The translations under genes and the position numbers were made by a program. Source: Lasiosphaeria ovina (taxonomy: Eukaryota; Ascomycota; Sordariomycetes; Sordariales; Lasiosphaeriaceae). Taken from it: 64,000 bases of DNA. This document shows, one piece after another, positions 43,388 to 56,886 of the stretch; position 1 is the stretch's first letter; every line of letters begins with the position of its first letter. The stretch spans positions 186,001 to 250,000 of the forward strand of contig JAULSN010000008.1 in the NCBI GenBank assembly GCA_033439765.1, written 5' to 3'. The notes under the pieces are model-generated. The model made no database searches. It was not told where the DNA came from and saw nothing but the letters and a program-made list of their open reading frames with translations.

Positions 43388-44868
43388 GTTTGCGAGACTG
43401 TGGAGAGATGGGCCGACGTGGCGATGTGCGTGTCTTTGTCTTTAGGGGTTTGGTTTGATAATGTCTAGAAGAGACCTGATCAGCTCAGAACCAAAGACGC
43501 AGGGTAGCACGTCGTCTCCAATGGGCAGACCTAACCTACCGGCACTGGTAACCGGGTGATGAGATATGAAGTAATTTCCGACTGAATTCGAGACCAGGGG
43601 AGAGGTTTTATACACTTGTGAATGTGCTTCAAAGGGCGCCAGTATCTAGATGCCGTAACTATAGGCCGCCCGGCGATAACTCACTTGAGGAGGTGGGCAA
43701 CACCCCATTTGAGTTGCCGTTGCTTACTTTTGTTTCGTCTCAAAATTTGCCTTTACTAATCGTTTTTACATCTGGGTTATGAGTAGCGTTTAAAACTAGA
43801 CCCCCGAATCTGCAATCCTATGTTTGTGTAACTGTTGGCAGTCTACTTTGTAATGCATCCGATATCCTCTGGCCGGAAATAGACCCCACGGTGGCCGGGT
43901 CCCGACAGGCTCGGTTAGCTTTCATTCTACCCCGTCTCGGTTGGCTGAACGAACGATCGCAATAGATCCTTATTCCTTGCTGGGCCGATCGACCAAGAGC
44001 ATGAAAATCAGCACAACGTTGCCGTCTCTTGTCTTAAGTTCGCGGGGTAGCAAGCAACGGCGATGGGTCGCCAGGGCAGGTCGAAGCGAGCCCAGGCCGC
44101 TCCCGCACATTTGGCGGGGCTGTGGGGTCGTCTTGGCGTTCTGAAACAATAGAGCTCAGTCGGTGCGACAAGCGGGCTGCCATGTGAGTGGCCTGCCGTG
44201 TTCATAAGGTTGTACTCCTTTGGTTGAGACTTCGCGCCGGCCTTCTATCCACTTTAACCGCGAATATCGAGGTACCGCTGGATGCACATCAAAAGCATCA
44301 CGAACTACTTGGCAGATCAACCCAAATTGCAGCTGAATTTCAAGACTGTTGCTGGAGAGAGATTGTCAAATCAAATGCAAACATCCAGGTAGATACCTAG
44401 GTACCTACCTATGCAGGCCTACACATGTCTGGCCTTTTATGGTTGCCGAGCACGGACGGGCACTTCCAGTTCCCGCGTAATCCGAGCTCCCCCCAGTCAG
44501 CCCCTGAGCCAGCTTCAGCAGCCACTGAAACACACCTGTCTCACACTTCACTATGGCGCGCGTCGCAGTTTCGCCGGGCAGCCCCAAACCTCAGACGAGG
44601 GTCGGTCGGCGCAGGTCCATGCCAGCAAGCGTCACAAAACAGAGCAGGTGTAAGCTTACCTATTGCTGCATTTCCACCTCGCTTCCAATTGTCATCTTCG
44701 CATGTCCTCCATTTCCCTCCCAACTCTGTTTTTCTTCTTCTTCTGCTTGGCAGGCCAAGAGCTGGTCCTTTTGCCGTCCTCGGTTTTATATGTTATCAAA
44801 TTCAAGAAGAGTTACTTGTAACTAATAACCCACATTCTTCCACTCAGTCGTTGTGAGAATCTGAGAAA
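43388..44868. other. Intergenic between divergent AKR and UstYa-like genes
   Basis: Promoter region for both. Sequence after about 44660 is pyrimidine-rich and looks like the leader of the UstYa-like gene. No gene is supported. Confidence 0.55.
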
Positions 44869-45970
44869 ATGGAGCCGCCTCGCAACTACCTGCACGTCCA
44901 GCACCAAGACCAGCACCAGGACGATGTCGATGCCAGGTCCAGCACCGAGGTTGACGAGTCGCTAATGGGGGACGAAAAGCATCCCGAGTGGCACCGGCCG
45001 TCACGAAAGTCGAAGCGGACCAAAGCTGCTTCGCTGTTCCAATCATACCGCTGGATCATCGACACGTCCCTGCTCCTCGTCATCCTCGCCCTGCTTGTAC
45101 GAGACCAGTGGCGCCAGTCCTCGCCAGCACATCCGTGGGACTTTGGAGGCGACTTCACAGGGGTTGGCCCAAAATGTGCGTTTCCATTCATTCACCACCA
45201 CCCTTATCAAGCTATCAGACGCAATGGACTGACATGCAGCCAACCACTCCAGTCTCGCAGCAAATCACAAAATTCAAGTCGGACCAATCATTCGCCCCCA
45301 TGAACACATCTGAGTTCTTCACCGACGAGGTTCTGATGAAGTGGAACATGTTGATGCCGAAAGGCATGGGCTTCGTGTGGGTCAATGAGACACACAAGTA
45401 CCACGATGTATGTGTCTACACCTACCATCCTCAGATGTCAACAACTAACCATTTCCCTTCAGCTCCCCACACCCGTCGACTGGCCCGACAAGACCGTCTT
45501 CACCACGTCCATGACGCACCAGCTGCATTGCTTGGTAAGACATTCCCCAGCCCCTTGCCGAGCATCACGGCCTCTCTCTAACATCCCCGCTCTGAAATCA
45601 GTTCGCCATCGTCCAGACGTACTCTGGCCTCAAGGCGAACCACACCATCCCCGACGACCACCATTGGCACATGATCCACTGCTTTGACTATATGCGCGAG
45701 GCCATCATGTGCAGCGCCGACATTGCGCTCGAAGGCCACGAGACGACGTTCCCCGACGACAACGGTGGGTCCGACGGCTGGGACTCGAAGCATGGTGAGT
45801 TGAAAATTTCCGCCCATTCTTGAAGTCCAATCCTTTCCTATTTCATCCGACCACGAGTCTCAAAGACGGCTTAAAACTAACAACCCCTCCTCGCAGTCTG
45901 CAAAGACTACGGTCAAGTCATCAACTACCTCGAAAGCGTCAGGGCCTATGACGACCAGCTGATCTATTGA
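44869..45970 (+). CDS. UstYa-family (DUF3328) membrane-anchored oxidase-like protein
   Basis: Five exons: 44869..45175, 45253..45407, 45463..45534, 45602..45794 and 45897..45970 (266 residues); all joins are in phase and acceptors are good. A polar cytosolic N terminus precedes one transmembrane helix at about 62-77 (WIIDTSLLLVILALLV). The lumenal part has PKFSQQITKFKSDQSF, then the two family-defining HxxHC motifs: HQLHC (173-177) and HMIHC (201-205). CSADIALEGHETTF and VCKDYGQVINYLE follow, as expected. UstYa homologues oxidise and cyclise ribosomal peptides (dikaritins) or act in other mycotoxin and secondary-metabolite pathways, probably with bound metal. No repeat-type peptide precursor was found nearby. 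Adjacent AKR, SDR and VOC genes suggest a tailoring set. Confidence 0.93.
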
Positions 45971-47823
45971 TCACTGGCTGAGAGTGCAGTCAGCACGGTC
46001 TCACGTATATTTATTCATGTCCACTCCTCTCGGATACGGGAGCGATGGAATGCTTAGGGCTTACTTGGGCATTGTACATACACTATTGAATGACATATGG
46101 ATGTGACAGTTGAAAGAGGATGATTGTTAAATAAAAACAGGACAAGACCCAAAAGAACTGTTATATCCTGTATCTTAGTTAAGTACCTACTTTACTCTCT
46201 TGTAGTTATCGGATTCGGCAAAGGGTGCAAATCCTGCAAGATTCAGCCCCTACAATATGAATATCAGTGTACATAATCTCTTTCACAGATTCTCCAAGCC
46301 GCATCTATTAGTCAAATCAAGGCATAAACTTCGTCTAGACAAGCATCCTTCCCTCTCACGGCCAATGTCCTTCATACACACAGGTCAAAACCTGGCTGTC
46401 TCACTCATCCTTAATACTTGGTAGCCCACCAACTCATCAACCTCGATATACCTGAGGTATCCAGCAACCTGGCCTGGGCCATTCTAATATCTCATACACT
46501 TTCCGATTTAAAAGAACCCCAGTTTAGTTACATAACTACAGACCACCCAACTAAGTAGCAGCAGCTCAACTCGGTTCGGTGATCGCCTCAACACAAAATT
46601 TACATTACCTGATACACCCGACCTCCCGAAATTGACATAACAGACTCGAGACTGCCAGAAGAAAACTGCATTCGGACACCTATTTTACTGAAATATTTGT
46701 TAGATTCGGCCCCAATATGTGCCAACCGTCTGAGACGAAGGATACGTTCCGCGTAGATTTATTCAAGCTTAATTACATTAAGGCTCAGACTTAACATCTC
46801 CCTCCCCATGAGCAAGTTAAGGTACCTTGCAAATGAACCTGGCCCGAGAATGAAACCTGTCTCGATACAAAAATACGGCACTCTTCGCTGCTGACTACGA
46901 AGGATAGCTCTGGACTAACAATTATTAATTAGACCTCAGCGACCAAGCCATAAGTCAGTCGTGCATGTCAGTTATGAACTGGGACTTTAAGTTATTGGCA
47001 GAGAATGGACATGGATTGGTGACGGAGAGGGTAGCTATGGGAACAGTCTTTCGACACTCTCAGCACCCTCGTCTCGCCTCGTGTCTCGAGGAAGGAACCT
47101 AAGAAGCAATATTGGTAACCCTTCCATCTTCCCTTCCTTTGCCATCCATGGTCCAGCATCGAAGATTCGATGAGTGGACAGAACTATCTGAACCTGCAGC
47201 CCGCCAGGCCAATGTGCTCTGGATTCCAAATCCGAGGTGCGTGTCTGCACGCCAATGTCATCTTCCCACGTAACCCTCCTTGGCCGTGACCCCTAGACGT
47301 CCATCACTTTCTGATAAGTTCCAGCCAGACAAGCTTCGGTATGCCTGTTCCCAAGCAAACAAATCCCAGCCGAGAACAGGATACACTGAAGAGTGTTCGG
47401 CCCCAGCAAGGTGAAAAATAGGAAGACCTCCTGAACGTCCTGCAGCATCGCCATAATCCAGTGCCGAATGTCGAAGTCATCAAGTGAGCAAAATACCCGA
47501 CTAGAAGCGAAATGATAATACCGGAGAGGGGCCCAAATGGAACACCTTGGACACGGTGCCCAAGGTAGAAACGCGGCTTGAAACCCCCAGACAAAAATAT
47601 CGTTGGTCATGTCTGTTTCCCGTTGCCAGCTCATCGCGCCCAAGACAAGAAAGAAAGAAAATTCGTAAAGCCCTCGCGAGATGAAGGCCCAAGAACATGG
47701 AAGCACTGCAACCAACCTTGAGCTCAAGCATCACCGAGTCGTGAAGGAGAGACGCGGGGCGTAATCGTAATTAGCGTAAAATGTATGTGTCCTGGTTTCC
47801 CACCCTCCCAACAAGTTTCCGGC
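45971..47823. other. Intergenic between convergent genes
   Basis: 3' regions of the UstYa-like and Gln-rich genes. AT-rich from about 46080 to 46980. No gene is supported. Confidence 0.6.
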
Positions 47824-49781
47824 CTACATAGCCGTCTTGCGCTTCTCGGCGCTAGTCAGGACAAGCATTGGTGCCTTGCGGTGTCCGTCGACAGCCTCCG
47901 TCTTGGCTTCCCTGTTGCTCTTCTTCAGGAGGCTGGCGAAGCTTCCCGGGTCGTGAGCACTCTCGCTGTCAGATGAAGCAGTGCTATCAACACTGGCGCG
48001 GTTCACCTTTTGGCGGGAGGTCGGGCGATCGGATCCAATTGCACCCCAACTGCCAGTGCTAGTCCGCGAACTAGGCAGACTGCACTCGGCATCGTGGTCA
48101 ACCAAGCTTCCAGAGCCGCTACGACCAGAATCGCTGTCGTTGTCCGTCATCGGGGTCTCGACCATCTCTTCGGTGCTCTCGGAAATGGGACTAATACTGC
48201 CAGAGCTTCGGGCTTCCTTGCGCCGCTCGAGGCCTGCCCGGACAAGATTGCTGATCGCCGACCGACGAGTTCGAGTGACGAAATTCTTGCTACCTTCGTG
48301 TTTGGCTGTTGGCTTCGCCTTGAGCTCATCCATCGATGGCGGATTACGGGGCTGGCGAATGGGGTGCTCGCCAGCTCGAGCCTGTCCGGGACCATAACCA
48401 GCAGTCATGGGTGTTAGCGGGAAGGAGGCTGTTTTGGGGCCCGTAGACTTGAACGAGTCATCAGTAGCGATTGACAGTTGACCCTTGTTGCCATTAGCAA
48501 TTGACGAGGACTTCTTGTGGCCCCGGCGGAAAGCATTTGCGCTCGGCGGTGGAAGAGGAACGGGATTCTCAGCCGGCGACTCGAAACGACGCGGAGGCGA
48601 CGGGTTGCGGAATCCGGTCCTGCTGCTCTCAGCGGGCGGGGGAGACACTTGAACACGAGGGGTGCCAACGCTGGACTGCTGCATATTCGAGTACGCAGTG
48701 GACAGTTGAGCCTGGTTGTAATATTGAGCGTTCAGTTGGTTCGTTTGGCCCTGGTCCATGAACAGCGTCTGCTGGCCAGTCGCAGGATCGTAGACGCTGT
48801 AAACCTGGGGCTGTGTCGTGGCAGGTGTCATCATGGCTTGAAGGTTTTGAAGGTTTTGAAGGTTCTGGAGATTCTGAGCCTGCTGCTGGTAGATGTTTTG
48901 ATACCCTGATTGTTGCGAGACCATCTGAACCTGAGGATTGATGCTCAAACCCTGGAACTGCTGCGCTGCGGCCTGAAGCGCCCTCAGCTGTTGTTGCAGT
49001 CTCAACTGCTGTTCCGACAGATAGGCGTTGGTATACAAGAGTTGAGCATGCAGATTGGGATCGATCTGCTCCTGCGTTTGATCGTCGAGCTGAATTTGAG
49101 GAGGTGCCAAAACCTGATCGGCAGTATACTGCTGCCCATACTGTTGCTGCTGCTGCTGCTGCTGCTGCTGGAGCTGTTGCTGCTGGAGCTGTTGCTGCTG
49201 TTGTAGCTGCTGTTGCTGCTGTAGTTGCTGCTGCTGCAGTTGCTGTCCATAGCCCATGCTAGAGTTGTATCCATGATGTTGTTGCTGATGACCAGCACCG
49301 AAGCGAGGCAACGATGTCTTGGGTCCGCTTAACAGACTGGCATTGTCATACATGTTAGAAGTCATCGAGGTACGATTCCGACCATTGGTTGCAACGGTGG
49401 GCGAAGGGAGGCCATTCGAGAAGCTCGCAGCCGACGCAGACTTGGGCGCGGTACGGAGACCAGCAAGCAGGTGGGATCGGCTGGTTCTTGGGGTGGGAGC
49501 GCCATTATCGATATCGGTCGGGGACTTGGCCGTCTCGAATGACAGCGGCTTGATGTTCTGGCCGCCTCGCCGGGAAGCTAGGGCCGAGGGGATGCCGAAA
49601 GAAGGATGCGACATTTGGGCAATACCTCCAGCGTCCATAACGACGTGTGACGACAACGATGTATCGGGCGAATCTGTCTCGGCTCCTGCGGAATTGTGGA
49701 CGTGACACGCGTCGTCGAGTCGGAAGCGAGGAGTGACAGGCAGCGTCGTGTGGAAAGGCGACAAGGTGGGAAGCCGACCAA
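47824..49781 (-). CDS. Gln-rich low-complexity fungal protein, function unknown (5' exon unresolved)
   Basis: One long exon ends at TAG 47824. The first in-frame ATG is 49638 (MDAGGIAQMSHPSFGIPSAL), but coding-like sequence continues upstream (GRLPTLSPFHTTLPVTPRFR) to a TTGCAG acceptor at 49782. An upstream exon ending in phase 1 is therefore expected somewhere in 49.8-51 kb; I could not place it. Conserved-looking parts: PSALASRRGGQNIKPLSFET and TPRTSRSHLLAGLRTAPKS near the start; NFVTRTRRSAISNLVRAGLE, a basic helix, before a Ser/acidic tail; and SFASLLKKSNREAKTEA near the end. Between them are a polyglutamine tract (LQQQQ blocks) and QNLQ repeats. No enzyme domain or membrane segment is seen. 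It may be a regulatory or RNA-associated protein, but I do not recognise it. Confidence 0.75.
49131..49250 (-). repeat. CAG-type trinucleotide repeat encoding polyglutamine
   Basis: On the minus strand, runs of CAG interrupted by CTC/CTA Leu codons encode Gln blocks within the Gln-rich protein. Confidence 0.9.
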
Positions 49782-51240
49782 CTGCAATTACGAAGAGAAT
49801 TGACGGGAAAATAGGAGGTGAATATTAAGCATGAGGCGATGCAGTTCTTCGCGGGCAAAGAGGACGTGTTCAAACGCTCGGCTTTGTGCGACTTGCTCTA
49901 TAACTCTCTGGGAGGGATGCGAAAACGACGAAGATTCGAAAATGCCTGGAGCCAAAGAAAAATCCAATCCTGGAGCTGGTGGAGCCGGAAAAAAAAGAGA
50001 GATCCGCAGGCTGCAGGGAAGAGTCGATTAACAATTTTGTGGGGGCTGAACGAAAAATAATATATCGGAGGTGCTGAATGAGCGACAGAGCGATAAGAAA
50101 AAGACTGGCGAAGAGAAAGATGGAAGGAACAAGAGTAACTGTCGAATCCGTCGGGCGAGGGAAAGTGATGAGGGTGGCTCGGTGGCGAGACACAACCCTG
50201 GAAATCAGGAGACAGAACTTGTGGACTGCTTGCAACGACGAAGCCTTGACCGTGGGGACCGAAATGCACTCTGCGAAGCGAGACGGCGCGTTCAAATCGG
50301 CGAGTCGCGCTTTGTTCCTGAGTCAAAAGAATCGTCGCGGACTGGCCCAGCTAGCGTTTTTCACCTTCTCTGGCGCGGCGCAGGCACCTAGACTAGGTTT
50401 CCACTTTCTTGTCCGTTGTAAAACCGCAGGTCTTGTCTTCTGATGCAAATGTCGCAAAGTTTTTTCGATGGTCGGATGGCGCCTGACGAGGGTTGGAGAC
50501 TTCGTTGACGATTTGGAATGTATGCGTGCCTTGTCCCGAACCCCACGAACCTTCCTTTCCGATCTGACTGTGTTTGCGCGACCGCGTGGAATTATGGCTG
50601 TCGATCGATCAAGCCGAGGCTCGAGGATGCCGGCGAAGAAATGGAGAATTGCGCAAATAAAATACAAGGATTAAAAAGATGATTTGCTGATAGCTTCCGA
50701 AACCCTTTTTCTACGGTCAAAGTGTTCTGAAATCTCGAGGGAATGCGACGATGGCTGTGTTCTTTTCTCAACAACGACTATGACGGGGCAGCAACGACAA
50801 CGCCGACGGCAAGACGACGACGCCACGAAATGGAGGAAGAGGGAAAGAGGTCGAGGGGGTGAAAAGGAAGGGCGGTGTGCTGGCGAAGCAGTAGAAAAAG
50901 AGAGAGGAAGGAGGAGAGAGTGCAAGCGAGAGATGAATATCGACGAGTGATGGCGGAGGGATTGGAGAAGGGAGGTGGGCGGGGTCAGGGAGCGACAGGA
51001 AGCAAAACGACTGGTGGACGGCGGTGGGTCGTGGCAGGGGGTGACTTCGGAAGCAGGGGCGAGCGGATAGAAAGCCACGGTGATTGAGCGAGCCTGCAGC
51101 AAGGCAAAAATGGGCGTGTGAAATCGTCGTTGAATGGGACGAGAGCCCAAGGATGGGGCCGCTTCGGCCAATCAGGGAGCCAAACGCGGTGCAGAAAGAT
51201 GCGAGATGAGCTAAGCAGCGACAGGGAGGGCACTATCTGA
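49782..51240 (-). promoter_or_regulatory. Probable 5' UTR/intron and pyrimidine-rich promoter of the Gln-rich gene
   Basis: On the minus strand this stretch is strikingly CT-rich (for example 50680-51000), as fungal promoters and leaders often are. It must also contain the missing first coding exon. Open frames in it have no codon bias. Confidence 0.45.
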
Positions 51241-53151
51241 CCAAGCTATGAGCTAGAAGGCAGTAACGAGAAGGGCTATGAAGGCGCGGCAATGGCTGCT
51301 AGTGCAGGGGGCACGCCTGCTACGGCCCTTGTACCCTTCGGAATGCACGCCAATGGCCAACTCACACTCGGCGCGCCCAATCAGGCCTAACAAGCCCTCT
51401 GGGGAAGAGGCCAATCGCCTTCGCGCGACTGGAAAAATTAGGTGGTCTTGCGCCAGCGATTCGAAACGGCCCATCCCTGTATCTTTTCCCCTTCTCCTGC
51501 GTGGATGCATCAATTGGCATCAAGCCGATCTTCGAATGTCCACACCAGACCCGCCCGAGGTTGCCTGTCACGGGCTTGGCGGATTTGAAGGCAAGAGAAT
51601 TGTATGTTTATTATGGACTGTTCGCCATTCACACTGATGTTGGCAGAGATGGCAGCAGGATTGACGCGCCTCTGGCCGCCATCTTCACAACGCCGCAGCC
51701 GATCACTGTCGAAAAATAGCCTTGCCTTGGTTTTGGGGGCCCAAGAACGGGCCAGCTCGCCCATCCGCCCACCACGCTAGGATCCACGCTGATGTCAGAG
51801 ACGGATGCCCAGAGCAGACGGTCTCAGACCTGAGGCTTGCGGCGTCCTTCCGGCCTGGAGCCACGAAGCTCTTGTTCGCCGACGTGCTAGAAGCCTCCAT
51901 CGTTGTCGAATCTAGAATAATCCCGCGCGAAGCTGCTAACGCTGGTGCTGGCGGAAACCGTGTCCACTTGTTTGGCGTGGTGGCTAGCTCGTCAGGCCTC
52001 GACTTTCGCTCTCGCGTGACTTAATCCCAGTCCAGTTCCTGGCACCGTTGCTTCGCATTAACGTTGGAAAATCACCCACGATCGGGATCCGCCACAATCG
52101 ATGCGCATCAGATGGTTTCCCGGAACTCGAGGAATCACCAAACCCCACAAAAGATTTGCGCCTGGCCTTCGCGCAGCCCTGTGTGTGGGACCCCGGCCGA
52201 CGAGAGACCCGTCGCGGCTGGCTTGTTTCTAGGTTCCAGCGCCAGCCAAGGAGCATCCGTCTTCCCTCTTTCCTCAAGCAGCAGCCAGCAAGGCGGTGGA
52301 TTGACTCGATTGTTGGGAGGCTCATTCATGTCTAGGCGACACTCAAATCCCTCAAACATCGTCAATGCGGGCTTGCCCCTGATACGGCGCATTCTCCGCT
52401 ACCTGCGTTAGTTTGGTTGGGGAGCCACGAGCGGCTGTACGAGGGTCGCACTGACTCACCTCGCTGCGCTGAAGCCGAATGTCGCGCCTCTAGGCTCCTG
52501 GGAGGCTGCATAGGGAGCAAATTTCCCCCTCGCGGATGCCAGCTGCTTCGCGGACCTTCAGCGGGACAGAGAGACTCCTTTTGCGCGTGTAATTCTCCTT
52601 TTCCTGGCCGAATTTGGTCTCGTTTTCTGGGAATAAATTAAATTTTAGTCAACCGAGCAATCACTGTGGCTTGACTCGAGGCTGTGGGGTTTACAGGCGC
52701 ACAGCCAAGGGATGGACAAAATCTGAGACACCGACCCTATCCAAAACGGCGGCGAAGCTCTGTGCGCTCGCTGAAGTGTCTGTCCCTGATGCAACGCTAC
52801 ATGTTGGCGTCCACCTTCTGCACCTTAGTGCACGTGTATGTGCTCCATCCGCAGGTTAGTAGTGTAGAGTAGCAGATGCACGTTCGAATTCGAATAGATC
52901 GCCTACGAAGTGCACGAGAGACACCTGTAAACCAAGACGGTCAAAAAGGGGGCCCATTATGGCCCCGCACTGTCGCCGCCTTCTTTCGCCCCCCAGCATG
53001 TTCACAAATATTGCGGGGTGGTCTACGGCGTGTCTCCAAACGGCGGGCCCGAGCAGGAGAGAAGCATTTCATCTATCATCCATCCCATGTTGATGGCGGC
53101 TCTCGGCAGCTGGAGCTGAACCCACTCGATTTAAGTCCTCGGGAAGCGCGG

Positions 53152-53175
53152 GAAGCGCCTCCTGGGAGGCGCTTC
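53152..53175. repeat. Perfect inverted repeat, 10-bp arms, 4-base loop
   Basis: Arms GAAGCGCCTC and GAGGCGCTTC around CTGG. It could fold as a stable hairpin in RNA or be a palindromic protein site; nothing ties it to a gene. Confidence 0.8.
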
Positions 53176-56100
53176 GGGAGAGGCTCCTGGAACTTAAATT
53201 ACTTGGAAGATGCGGCCTGTTTTTGCAACCCCAAGTATGGGGGTATCTGACATCGCTTGGTTTTAAAAGGAAAGCCCCGGTCGGCGAAGTCCTGGGCCTG
53301 GAGTGGTGAACAGGTGCTTGTCCGGGTTGCCGATCAATCTGGAAGTGAGGTGGTCACCAATTCACACAAACCAGCCGATGGATGCGCGACGACGTTCTGG
53401 GCAACCGACAAGCGCAAGCGCGCCGATGATCGGCAAGATCGAGCTCCTCCTGTTCAGCTGTTCGGATTTGGGGGCTTTTTGGGTTTGAAAGGCTCGAACA
53501 GCCCAGCTCACTCCAGTCAAGTCATTTGTGGTTGTGCAACTTGCCAACTTCAGCCTTGGGCCCATCGTGCTCCCCCGGCCCTCGCATTTCCCCACCCCCC
53601 AGGCTCCCCTGTGAAACGGCAGCTGCATGCCCTGCAGCTCCTCCACTTCTTCCCAGGGCGATTGCATCATTGGCGTCGGTTGGCAGCCAAGCGTCTCTCC
53701 GCGCAACAGGCACCCGCCGCCTCCGCTGCTGCACCGCAAGCCCAAACTGAGGTGGGCTGCACGCAATGCGACAGCGCTTGCTTGCTTCTTCTTCTTGTCC
53801 TAGGCCCAACAACCACACCCTCGTCGAGCTGTCGTCATTTTTTTTCCTTCGGCCCGTTCATCCAATTGTGGCCCTTGTTTCGGCGAGCCAGAAAATGGTT
53901 GCGGAAAACGTGGCTCCACAGCATTCGCCGCCTTCCATCAATGGAGCGTCAACCAACAAGAACAGTGATGCTAGATGGCTATCCCTAGAAGACCTTGAAT
54001 AGCAGTCCATGCGAACAAAGTCTCATCAGTGTTGTGAGCCGCAATCCTCCATCAGGTTATCAGCCAGCATTTTGCTTTGTCTGAGTGTCCGCCTTGGCAG
54101 CCAACAGTTCTACAACAACAGGGCCGGCTCTGCGCAGCTTGCCCCTTCGTATCGGGTCGAGCCACGCCAAAATCCGTGCCGCAGTGGCCAGTGTGTCGTG
54201 GGCGGCACAGGAATCAGACCTGTCAGCTGCACCTGCTACTGCTGCTGACCGAGGTCGCGAGTTTCCCGACATAAAATTTGATTCATCATTTTCCCCTTTG
54301 ATGGAACGAGGGGCCGGGGGTTTTTGTCTTCCATGTGTGGGTTGAAGTTGGTGGTGGTGTGGTGGTGTGGTGGTGCTGTACTATGCAGTGCAGTGTGCAT
54401 GTCTTGCCTCCGAGGGGCGACATGAACATCCATGCATTATGTCTCTGGTCTCCCCTGCAACCCCATCATTTCATCTCAACCCCTCCACCAACCCCCATCT
54501 CCTTCATGCAGGTGTCTTTATTTAGATATGCACAACCCATCCCTTTCCTCCAGGCGCCGTACGGCTGGGGCAGAGCTGACCTCTTTATTCCGTATGTCCA
54601 CTGATGTTTCTTTCTTTCTCTTCTACCTCCTGTTGACTTTCCCCACTTCTCTCTTTACGGGGTAGTATCGCAAGGAGTATGTACTTTCGTGTTAATTAAG
54701 GTAATTATCTTGCCAGCCATCCTCCATCGTGTAACCCCGGGTTTGGGTGCATGCAGCAACACTAGTTGGGCTCCAAGTCACGTGGACTGCTTTCTCTTCA
54801 TGGTTTTTGTGAAGCTTGTCATCGTTGACTCTCTTGTGCCCTGCTGTGCTGAACCTGACAAAGGAACTGAAAGGGGTAACTTACCCGGGCCGCCACACAG
54901 CATGCTACCTGAGCAACCTGGAAAGGGCCTCCTATGATGTGGTTGAGGTTAAGGTGACCGAGACAACACAGTCTATAGTGTGTATGACATGACGTTGGAC
55001 TCTGTCGCGCGCCTCGCCTCTAACTGTGTGTCTCCTCTTCTCGAAAACTTCACCTAATCGCTCTTGTTTTGGCTGCTTCTTATCCTTGAGTGCTGGAACT
55101 ATACGCATCCACGAACGCTAGCCGATTTGTTGACATGTTAAGAATTTGTTGACATTTTGAGAGACGCTTGTAATCCATTCGCATCATTGTGATTCAAACC
55201 CTTCGGTACAGATACGCCCCACGTGGCGCAGTCTCCTTGGAGACGACTTTTCCCATCCAGTCGAATCCCGAAATGCATTTCGGGTCTCTTCCTTCCACGC
55301 TTCGAGCTCTGGAATGGCCCTTGGTTAATCGCTTTTCCTATCGAGCTCCTCATTCGAGCATCCCGTGGAGATCCAGCCCCCCGATTCACACCTTTTTCGC
55401 CACTTAACTTCAGGCAACATGCTTGGGTTTTGGCCTAGTACGCGTGGCCGGTTCTACGCATGAGTTGATAGTAACAGGGAATCGGCTGTTCTGTGATTAG
55501 AACCAATAATTAGTCTGCAATTTCTCTCAGCTGCCCAGTTGCCGAGGTTTTCTCTTCTCCGTGGGTGGAGAGTCCCAGTCATGGTTTTCTGAGCTCCCAT
55601 GAATGTTATCCATGATCGTAAATCAACCGCAGTTATGCCATCTAATCTTAACATGATGGATTAACTTACTCAGACAACGGGGAACAGCGTCCTGGCAACG
55701 GGGTCTGGTAATCAAGCCCGCCATAGGAATGCCTGCTAATTATAGAGCTTGACTTACAATCTCGGTGCCTTGAAAGCCTGCGTCTCCCGACAGAAGGATT
55801 GAAAATCCTCTCGTATCATGTAATATGTCGAAATTCGAACATATCGGCGAGGTATTGGACCGGCCTCTTTTCACGGCCAATGGCAGTAGAGAGTGCCTCA
55901 GATGAGAAGCGGCCAGAGTACTGGAGGCTGCAGCTGGCCTGGCGGGTGATTGACTCAACCTAGATTCGCAAAGCTCGTTTTTTATGAAGCAAACTTCCGA
56001 ATGAAGGTGCACTCCCAGTGCCCAACCCATTCCAACGGCCCAACCACGACAGCGTTAGGAAAAGTTCGGGTGGTGAGCAGTGTCTCCATTTTCACCAAGT

Positions 56101-56874
56101 TAGAGCCTGTGCACACAACCGCGCCGTAAGTATAAGGGAGACATGGTTGATTTCCTATGGTTGTATAGGACCTGAGCCATGGCCATCGGGTTGTTGTCGT
56201 ACGTGCTGCAGATTTCTGGTAGGTTTTCGTTTTGTTTGAACTGCAAAAAGTGTCAGTGTTGCAATCCTGCATTGCTTATACGTGGGGAAGTCTGGGAAGT
56301 TTGGAATAAGGCTGGATGTCATCAATTTCCCGTCTCCCTCATTTTCCTTCCCGTACGCTTTTTCAGAAGCAGGGCCTTTGGTCAGTTTGGTGGTGAGACA
56401 CAAGTGAGATTATTCACCGAGCCTCGAGTCCCGAGTATTTCAACTCTGACAGGTACATGTCATATGCAACAAGTACAAGCACGATACAAGACTAGATTTG
56501 TGGCGATGAAAGAGGGGAGTGGAATTCTTCCCCGATTTCTCGGAAAGTTCCATGTTTCTCTTTCTTTTCTCTTCCAGGCTCTGGTTCAGGAATTGGTCTA
56601 GCGGCCGCAGTCAAGGATTGGGCCTGTTATCGGGTCCCGCATTTGACGGGTAGGTAGGGTCGTTGGCTGAATCTGTTTTGGCCTGGGCTGACGTGATCGC
56701 CGATCATCGAGTAGAAATTCGGGGTTCTCCGGTTGCAATAGCTCGCTTAATTAATGATTGTCAGGCTCGATCCAGAAAACAATGCACTTCAATAATGAGT
56801 CGGCAGTATCCGAGAGGATTCTCGCAGAGCTCGTACTTGGTAAACAGAGCACACGACGGCGTCCAGACCGGGCC

Positions 56875-56886
56875 GGGGGGGGGGGG
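56875..56886 (+). repeat. Poly-G tract, about 12 G
   Basis: A homopolymer run in noncoding sequence; the length is likely uncertain in the assembly. Confidence 0.9.

Noticed and set aside
50671..51171. 166-codon Ser/Pro/Arg-rich minus-strand frame
   Set aside because: Pyrimidine-rich leader/promoter sequence; composition artefact without codon bias.
53257..53988. 243-codon plus-strand frame
   Set aside because: Low-complexity translation, no domain, no codon bias; not supported as a gene.
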